Assembly: GCA_965220185.1 (NCBI GenBank)
Contig: OZ244807.1
Location: 930,001 to 994,000 of the forward strand
Direction: 5' to 3'
Source of the DNA: Azotimanducus sp965220185
GTDB taxonomy: Bacteria > Pseudomonadota > Gammaproteobacteria > Pseudomonadales > Azotimanducaceae
DNA length: 64,000 nt
Each line of letters begins with the position of its first letter. The stretch's first letter is position 1. The position numbers and the translations under genes are program-made. Below the pieces are notes generated by a model. It saw nothing but the letters and a program-made list of their open reading frames with translations, made no database searches and had not been told where the DNA came from. Positions 59,370 to 64,000 of this stretch are shown here, one piece after another.

Positions 59370-60581
59370 ATGATGCGTGCGCTCTTGCTCTTCTGCTGTC
59401 TGATCGCGTTCCAAGTGCGATCATGGAGTGAAGAGGGTGAAGCGCCCATTTCGCTTCGCTTCCAATCCATTGAGCTTCGCGCCGCGCTGCAAATTCTGGC
59501 CGAGTACGGCGGCGTGAATCTCATTGTTGGCGACTCGGTGAGCGGTGAGCTCACCCTCGAACTTGAGTCGATGCCATGGCGCGAGGCCTTTGATGCCATT
59601 CTCTTGTCGCAAGGACTTGTCGTCCGCGAGCAATCCGGCACCCTCATCGTGATGCCAGCGGGTCAATCGCCCATGCAGGGTCTGGAGACCAGGGTGTTCG
59701 CGCTTCGTTTCGCCGAGGCGGCGGTGCTCAAGAACCTGCTTCGTATTGACGGCGAAGCAGAATGCCTCGTCGATGAGCGCACCAATCGCCTTATTGTGAC
59801 TGATACGAGGCAGGCGCTCGACGAGCACACGGCGCGCATTGCGGAACTTGATGTGCCGGTCGCGCAGGTGCTGATCGAAGCGCGCGTCGTCATCGTCACA
59901 GCAAGCGGCTCCGAGCAGCTTGGCGTCAGTTGGTTGGGGTTCGCTGAAGAATCTGTGAACAAGGGCACGCTTCGCGCCGGCTCTCCACCTTCAGAATCAG
60001 AGGAAGACAAGTCGATGCCGTTTGTTGACCTCGCGGCAAGCGCCGTTGGGGCGTCGAAGTTCGGTCTTGGCTTTGCCAATGACAACGCCAGCCTCGACCT
60101 TGAGATTTCAGCACTCGAAACTTCCGGCGAAGCTGAGATCATTGCGCGACCAAGAGTCGTTGCGGCGGACCGGCAAACTGCCGTCGTGCGCTCAGGCGTG
60201 CAAATCCCCTATCAGGAATCAACAAGCAGCGGCGCAACCTCGACATCGTTCCAATCCGCAACGCTATCCTTGGAAGTGACGCCGCACATCGCCGCGCAGG
60301 AGAAGGTCATGCTTGCCCTGAAAGTCCATCAAGACACGGTCGGTCAGTCCTATAGCGGCATACCAAGCATCAACACCAACGCCATCGAGACCGAGGTGCT
60401 GGTGAATACTGGCGAGACGCTCGTCTTGGGTGGTGTCTATCAGAACGATGTGAATACGAGCGTCAGCCGCGTGCCCGTGCTTGGATCAGTGCCGCTCGTG
60501 GGGCGCTTGTTCAGAAGAACCATCTCATCCGATGATCGCCGCGAGCTACTGGTGTTCCTGACGCCGAAGGTGCTGCCATGA
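59370..60581 (+). CDS. pilQ: Short type IV pilus secretin PilQ
   Basis: 403 residues; typical PilQ is about 700. A signal peptide is followed by a secretin-TonB short domain (LRAALQILAEYGGVNLIVGD), one N1 domain (TNRLIVTDTRQALDEHTARI) and the secretin barrel (ALETSGEAEIIARPRVVAAD, VNTGETLVLGGVYQ, VPVLGSVPLVGRLFRR). The peptidoglycan-binding AMIN domains are absent. It forms the outer-membrane pilus pore. Confidence 0.88.
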   Translation: MMRALLLFCCLIAFQVRSWSEEGEAPISLRFQSIELRAALQILAEYGGVNLIVGDSVSGELTLELESMPWREAFDAILLSQGLVVREQSGTLIVMPAGQSPMQGLETRVFALRFAEAAVLKNLLRIDGEAECLVDERTNRLIVTDTRQALDEHTARIAELDVPVAQVLIEARVVIVTASGSEQLGVSWLGFAEESVNKGTLRAGSPPSESEEDKSMPFVDLAASAVGASKFGLGFANDNASLDLEISALETSGEAEIIARPRVVAADRQTAVVRSGVQIPYQESTSSGATSTSFQSATLSLEVTPHIAAQEKVMLALKVHQDTVGQSYSGIPSINTNAIETEVLVNTGETLVLGGVYQNDVNTSVSRVPVLGSVPLVGRLFRRTISSDDRRELLVFLTPKVLP

Positions 60582-60597
60582 ACTAGGGTATTCTGTC

Positions 60598-61164
60598 TTG
60601 CACTCTGTGATCGAGTCTTGGGCGCAAGTGGCATTGAGTCTGCAAAGTCAAGAGAGCGTATTCCTGATCGGCATGACGGCGGTCGGTAAAACGACCATCG
60701 GCAAACTGCTGGCGGATGCGCTCGGCTACACCTTCTATGATTCGGACGATGTGATTCGAGAACGCTCTGGGGCGGACATTCCTTGGATTTTCGATGTCGA
60801 AGGCGAAGAAGGCTTTCGCAACCGTGAGCAGAACGTCATCGATGAGTTAACGCGCTTGCCTGCGATCGTGCTTGCCACCGGCGGCGGCGCGGTGCTCCGC
60901 GATGCCAATCGGAAGGCGCTCTCCATGCGCGGGCGCGTGGTGTACCTCTTCGCCGACGCGGACACCATCGTCGCGCGCGCTTCGCATAGCAACAACAGAC
61001 CCGTGCTTGCAGGCGATGATCTCGGAGCGCGGGTGAGGCAGCTCATCGCCGACCGTGGCCGACTCTATTCTGAAATCGCTGACATTCGTGTTGAATCCAG
61101 TGCCTGCCGACCGCAGGACACGGTGCGAAGTTTGCTCAAGTCACTCGATGGAGGCGCGTGGTGA
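60598..61164 (+). CDS. aroK: Shikimate kinase
   Basis: 188 residues. Phosphorylates shikimate. Walker A is GMTAVGKTTIGK, and DSDDVI, EGEEGFRNRE and ATGGGAVLR are the shikimate-binding motifs. The start is uncertain: TTG at 60598 gives an extra 20 residues before the first strand, and GTG at 60607 or 60631 are alternatives. The pilQ-aroK-aroB order is conserved. Confidence 0.93.
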   Translation: MHSVIESWAQVALSLQSQESVFLIGMTAVGKTTIGKLLADALGYTFYDSDDVIRERSGADIPWIFDVEGEEGFRNREQNVIDELTRLPAIVLATGGGAVLRDANRKALSMRGRVVYLFADADTIVARASHSNNRPVLAGDDLGARVRQLIADRGRLYSEIADIRVESSACRPQDTVRSLLKSLDGGAW

Positions 61165-61176
61165 GAAGAGGTTTGA

Positions 61177-62268
61177 ATGATTGAAGCGTCTCGCGTGGCC
61201 GTCGATCTCGGCGAGCGCACCTATAAGATTGTCATCGGCGAGGGACTGATGGCGGACGATTCGACTTGGCGCTCTTTGCCGATCGGCGACACCGCCATGG
61301 TGGTGACCGATCACCAAGTGGGACCGCTCTACGCTGAGCGGCTGTGCGAGACGCTGATAGCTTTGGATGTGCGGACTACGGTGCATCAGTTCACCGCAGG
61401 CGAACAGTCGAAGACGCCCGCATCCTGGGCCGCTATTGCGGATCAACTCGCCGAACAGCGCCATGATCGAACGACCACGCTGATCGCCCTTGGTGGCGGC
61501 GTAGTTGGAGACCTCGCAGGCTTTGCCGCCGCGACTTGGCTGCGCGGTGTTCGCTACCTGCAAGTGCCGACCACGCTTCTTGCGCAAGTCGATTCATCGG
61601 TCGGCGGCAAGACAGGCGTGAATCACGCGCTCGGCAAGAATCTGATCGGCGCGTTTCATCAGCCATCGGGTGTCATCGCCGATTTGGACACGCTTTCCAC
61701 CCTGCCAAAACGCGAGCTTGTGGCCGGACTTGCCGAAGTCATCAAATATGGCGTCATCCGCGATGCCAAGTTCTTTGAGTTCGTTGAACAGCAGCTTGAT
61801 GCGCTGCTCGCAGGCGACACTGAGCAGCTTGGTCGCGCCGTTGCGCGCTCCTGTGAAATCAAGGCCGAAGTTGTGGCAGCAGACGAGCGCGAATCAGGCT
61901 TGCGTGAAATCCTTAATTTTGGCCATACCTTCGCCCATGCACTCGAAACCCTGACCGACTACGCCGAACTGAATCATGGCGAGGCTGTCGCCATCGGCAT
62001 GGTCATGGCAGCGGAGCTTTCGGTCGCCGAAGGCTATCTGGCGCCAAGTGTGCGAGATCGAATTGTGCGCTTGATTCGGCGGCTGCCAGTTTTCGAGCGG
62101 TTGCCGAAAGGCCTTGCTGTCGATGCGATGATTGAGGCTTTTCAAAGCGACAAGAAGACCAGGGAAGGGCGGCTGCGGTTTGTGCTCACGCGCGGATTGG
62201 GTCACGCCGAGACTGCCGAGGCCGTGTCTCTTGAACGGCTTGTGAAGGTACTTGAGGAATTCCTTTGA
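61177..62268 (+). CDS. aroB: 3-dehydroquinate synthase
   Basis: 363 residues. NAD- and zinc-dependent second enzyme of the shikimate pathway. Motifs GGGVVGDLAGFAAATWLRGV, QVPTTLLAQVDSSVGGKTGV, GLAEVIKYG and NFGHTFAHALE (metal-binding His) are intact. AGAGG lies upstream of the ATG at 61177. damX usually follows; here a Fic gene on the other strand does. Confidence 0.96.
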   Translation: MIEASRVAVDLGERTYKIVIGEGLMADDSTWRSLPIGDTAMVVTDHQVGPLYAERLCETLIALDVRTTVHQFTAGEQSKTPASWAAIADQLAEQRHDRTTTLIALGGGVVGDLAGFAAATWLRGVRYLQVPTTLLAQVDSSVGGKTGVNHALGKNLIGAFHQPSGVIADLDTLSTLPKRELVAGLAEVIKYGVIRDAKFFEFVEQQLDALLAGDTEQLGRAVARSCEIKAEVVAADERESGLREILNFGHTFAHALETLTDYAELNHGEAVAIGMVMAAELSVAEGYLAPSVRDRIVRLIRRLPVFERLPKGLAVDAMIEAFQSDKKTREGRLRFVLTRGLGHAETAEAVSLERLVKVLEEFL

Positions 62269-62295
62269 ATCGGTAGTTTGTCAGTTCCTTCGTCC

Positions 62296-62328
62296 GTGAA
62301 ATCTCGAAGTCATTATTCGAGATTTCAC
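62296..62328. terminator. Bidirectional hairpin between aroB and the Fic gene
   Basis: GTGAAATCTCG (62296-62306) and CGAGATTTCAC (62318-62328) are perfectly complementary with an 11-nt loop. It lies between two convergent genes. A long T-run is lacking, so termination strength is uncertain. Confidence 0.6.
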
Positions 62329-62331
62329 AGA

Positions 62332-63243
62332 TTATTGTGCTGCTCCGCGTTCAATTGATTCTAATTTCGATTCAAATTCGGAGCTCTTTCGATAGACTAG
62401 TTTTCTTCCGCGCTTGCTTGCTTGCAAGAATCCGAATTCCGTGAGCCCGATAAGATCGGTTCTCGCCGTCTGGTAGGTGACGTTGTGGGATCTTTGGTGA
62501 CTTGCAATCACATACGTCTGATCTGGGTTCTTGAGCAAGTGTCCGAGTAGCGCAACCTGACGGTGATTCAAGAAAAGCATAGAGTCGGCTGCGCTCAGAA
62601 CGTTCCAGAGCCTCTCCATATCTCGGCTCTTGCCGGCGAGATACGATTGCAGATTGCTGACCGCCTCTCGCATGACCTGTAGGTTGTAGTATACAAAGTA
62701 AGTAATGTCAATGTCGTCAGTTTCGGAGTGTGCATACGCGCGCACGTACTGCGCTGGTGCTTGGCGAATGACTGAAGAGATCGTCAGGTATTGAGTGAGC
62801 CAGTAGCCGGAGCGAGCCATCGACCAATAGAATAGCGCCCGTTCGGTGCGGCCATTACCGTCCACGAATGGATGGTCGTAGCCAATCATGAAGTGCAGAG
62901 CAACGGCCTTGATGAAGGGATGGGTGTCGCGTCCTTCGTCATCGTGGTTTGCGAAGGCAAGCAACCTGTGCATTCGCGTCTCAAGCTCATCCGCATGAGG
63001 TGGCGTGTGAACTACAACGCCGTCCAAAGAAGCAACTTCAATACGATCCGAGGGCTGTCTGAGCTGGCCGATTTGGTGGGCGTCCAGAGTTCTGTGAGTC
63101 AATATACTGTGCAATTCAAAGAGCATTTCCATGCTCAAATCCGCTTGAGCATGTTGTCTTAGGAAGTCCATGGCGAGATAGTTGTTGAGGCTCATCTGCT
63201 CACCTTCGTCTCGCGGAGAGCGGCCTGCGCTTTCTTTGTTCAC
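62332..63243 (-). CDS. Fic-domain AMP transferase, N-terminus replaced
   Basis: The Fic core is intact: HPFVDGNGRTERALFYWS (catalytic His) preceded by FIKAVALHFMIGYD, then a C-terminal winged helix (YVIASHQRSHNVTYQTARTD). Family members have S-E-Q-M-I-L-N-N-Y-x-A-M preceded by about 100 residues with an inhibitory (S/T)xxxE(G/N) helix. Here EQMSLNNYLAM is preserved, but similarity stops at about 63230, where the opposite strand becomes a truncated higB. No good start codon precedes it; GTG at 63243 or ATG at 63195 are possible. Loss of the inhibitory helix could make the enzyme unregulated, or the gene is inactive. Confidence 0.7.
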   Translation of the reverse strand: MNKESAGRSPRDEGEQMSLNNYLAMDFLRQHAQADLSMEMLFELHSILTHRTLDAHQIGQLRQPSDRIEVASLDGVVVHTPPHADELETRMHRLLAFANHDDEGRDTHPFIKAVALHFMIGYDHPFVDGNGRTERALFYWSMARSGYWLTQYLTISSVIRQAPAQYVRAYAHSETDDIDITYFVYYNLQVMREAVSNLQSYLAGKSRDMERLWNVLSAADSMLFLNHRQVALLGHLLKNPDQTYVIASHQRSHNVTYQTARTDLIGLTEFGFLQASKRGRKLVYRKSSEFESKLESIERGAAQ

Positions 63244-63393
63244 GGCTTCGCAAAAAATGACCGGGAGAACCTTCGCGCCGCGGAACTCAAGGCGGTACGG
63301 GTACTCGCAAATGAACTGTTGCAGTTGGACAAAGTCGGTCTGGACGCTATGCTGGCGAACAAAACGATTAGTGAGGTGAACTATGATGACTAA
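63220..63393 (+). pseudogene. higB (RelE-type) toxin C-terminal remnant
   Basis: In frame to the stop at 63391: AFFVHGFAKNDRENLRAAEL, then KAVRVLANELLQLDKVGLDA and EVNYDD. This is the C-terminal half of HigB toxins (A-F-F-V-Y-G-F-A-K ... E-L-K-A). The N-terminal 55-60 residues are missing, cut where the Fic gene begins on the other strand. It overlaps the higA start by 11 nt, the normal higBA arrangement. Confidence 0.75.
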
Positions 63394-63703
63394 GCGGTAT
63401 GGGAGCGAGGTGCTAGCCTCAGTACACGAGACGGCGCAGGGCATGACCGAAGCAGCAGTCATGTCGAAGCGGATGATGAAAGCTTTCGACGAGATGTGCC
63501 TGCTGCCGGTTGAGGAGATGGCACCTGAGGACATACGTGCGCTCCGGCTGCGCGAGAACGCGAGTCAGGCGGTGTTTGCCCGTTACCTCAACGTGACGAC
63601 TGGGTTGGTGAACCAGTGGGAGAGCGGCGAGAAGTGCCCTAGCTGGGCTTCGCTTAAGCTGTTGACGCTGGTGGCGAGAAATGGTCTTGCGGCAGTTGTA
63701 TGA
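63383..63703 (+). CDS. HigA/NadS-type antitoxin (HTH, XRE family)
   Basis: 106 residues. The C-terminal half is a helix-turn-helix (IRALRLRENASQAVFARYLN, VTTGLVNQWESGEKCPSWAS) of the HigA/NadS type, and the N-terminal part binds toxin. It follows the higB remnant and appears intact. With its toxin truncated it is an orphan antitoxin; it may still repress its own promoter. Confidence 0.88.
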   Translation: MMTKRYGSEVLASVHETAQGMTEAAVMSKRMMKAFDEMCLLPVEEMAPEDIRALRLRENASQAVFARYLNVTTGLVNQWESGEKCPSWASLKLLTLVARNGLAAVV

Positions 63704-63710
63704 GGGCTTG

Positions 63711-64000
63711 CTACAGGTCTGTCCAATACGGCCATACCTGAACCGCTGCGCTGTGCAGTGATTCGGATCTTTTTTCTATCTCGCTCTCGTTCCAGACCTC
63801 TGGCCCCTCGTTGATTGCCCGCACCACGAGCGACTGTCCACGCTTGCAAATCCTGTAGTTCGACTCTGCTTCAAGACGCGGGGGAGTTTTACGAATGCGG
63901 AGCAGCGGCTCACCCCGGCCGGGACCCTTCCAACTAGCGGTTCCGGCCGCTACGGGTGCTTTGCCATTGCCAAAACGCGACAGGACATTCGGGAATGCAT
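63711..64000 (-). CDS. C-terminal end of a gene running off the window
   Basis: Open from the right edge to a TAG at 63711, 7 nt from the higA stop. The last residues, EVWNESEIEKRSESLHSAAV then QVWPYW, resemble the C-terminus of DUF262/DUF1524 (GmrSD-like) nucleases, which end W-x-x-x-x-I-x-x-R ... A-L-x-V-W-P. The upstream 50 residues (e.g. RICKRGQSLVVRAINEG) are not clearly related. Identity is tentative. Confidence 0.4.
   Translation of the reverse strand, partial: AFPNVLSRFGNGKAPVAAGTASWKGPGRGEPLLRIRKTPPRLEAESNYRICKRGQSLVVRAINEGPEVWNESEIEKRSESLHSAAVQVWPYWTDL

Noticed and set aside
1..64000. CRISPR arrays, rRNA operons, intact tRNA genes or integrases
   Set aside because: Looked for repeated spacers, rRNA signatures, T-arm signatures and tyrosine-recombinase motifs on both strands; none found apart from the ssrA-like fragment.

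Overview
The window looks like a chromosomal segment of a gammaproteobacterium. The gene orders murU-lptD-surA-pdxA-rsmA-apaG-apaH, mrcA/pilMNOPQ-aroK-aroB, rpe-gph-trpE and scpA-scpB-rluB are those of free-living Gammaproteobacteria, as is the combination of LptD, SurA, MurU/AmgK and type IV pilus genes. Genes are packed with 1-4 nt stop/start overlaps, and GTG and TTG starts are common. The segment also carries many insertion sequences, toxin-antitoxin remnants and frameshifted genes, which suggests a genome with active mobile elements and ongoing gene decay. No tRNA, rRNA or CRISPR array was found.

Layout. 1-2800: coxG-coxS-coxL-type molybdenum hydroxylase genes (coxL runs off the left edge). 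2872-3900: 6-phosphogluconolactonase and a small beta-rich protein. 4057-7000: an IS110/IS1111-type element, then an IS5-like element with a broken transposase. 7233-8606: two adjacent secreted-protein genes, the second held out of frame by an 11-C run. 8904-11810: peptidase, gene remnants and a membrane cassette. 11949-22355: housekeeping block (mnmC, desaturase, SDR, argS, cyclophilin, pdxJ, yciB, trpS, scpA, scpB). 22424-25860: an island between scpB and rluB with an AAA ATPase, toxin remnants, a dead IS4 element and a third secreted-protein gene with a 13-base homopolymer. 25968-30388: rluB, rpmE, M48 protease, amidase, mug. 30597-36076: an operon of a DUF4143 ATPase, a helical-repeat/nucleotidyltransferase fusion, a small partner and a hydrolase, split by a TnpB element. 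36108-44450: cca to murU in one tight minus-strand operon. 44476-50612: a second island separating murU from its usual neighbour amgK, made of decayed defence and toxin genes, one intact DUF4143 ATPase, an ssrA-3'-end-like fragment, a partial copy of amgK, IS remnants and one intact Phd/VapC pair. 50613-62268: amgK, rpe, gph, trpE, mrcA, pilMNOPQ, aroK, aroB. 62332-64000: a Fic gene fused head-to-head with a truncated higB, higA, and the end of another gene.

How it works together. The core genes serve outer-membrane assembly (LptD, SurA), peptidoglycan synthesis and recycling (MrcA, MurU, AmgK), vitamin B6 synthesis (PdxJ, PdxA), aromatic amino acids (AroK, AroB, TrpE), chromosome segregation (ScpAB) and RNA maturation (Cca, RsmA, RluB, MnmC). 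The most interesting accessory signal is a family of three secreted proteins that share a similar leader. In two of them the signal-peptide n-region is encoded by a long poly-C run, so a one-base slip would switch secretion of the protein on or off. The second is the ATPase/nucleotidyltransferase operon interrupted by a TnpB element with perfect terminal inverted repeats.
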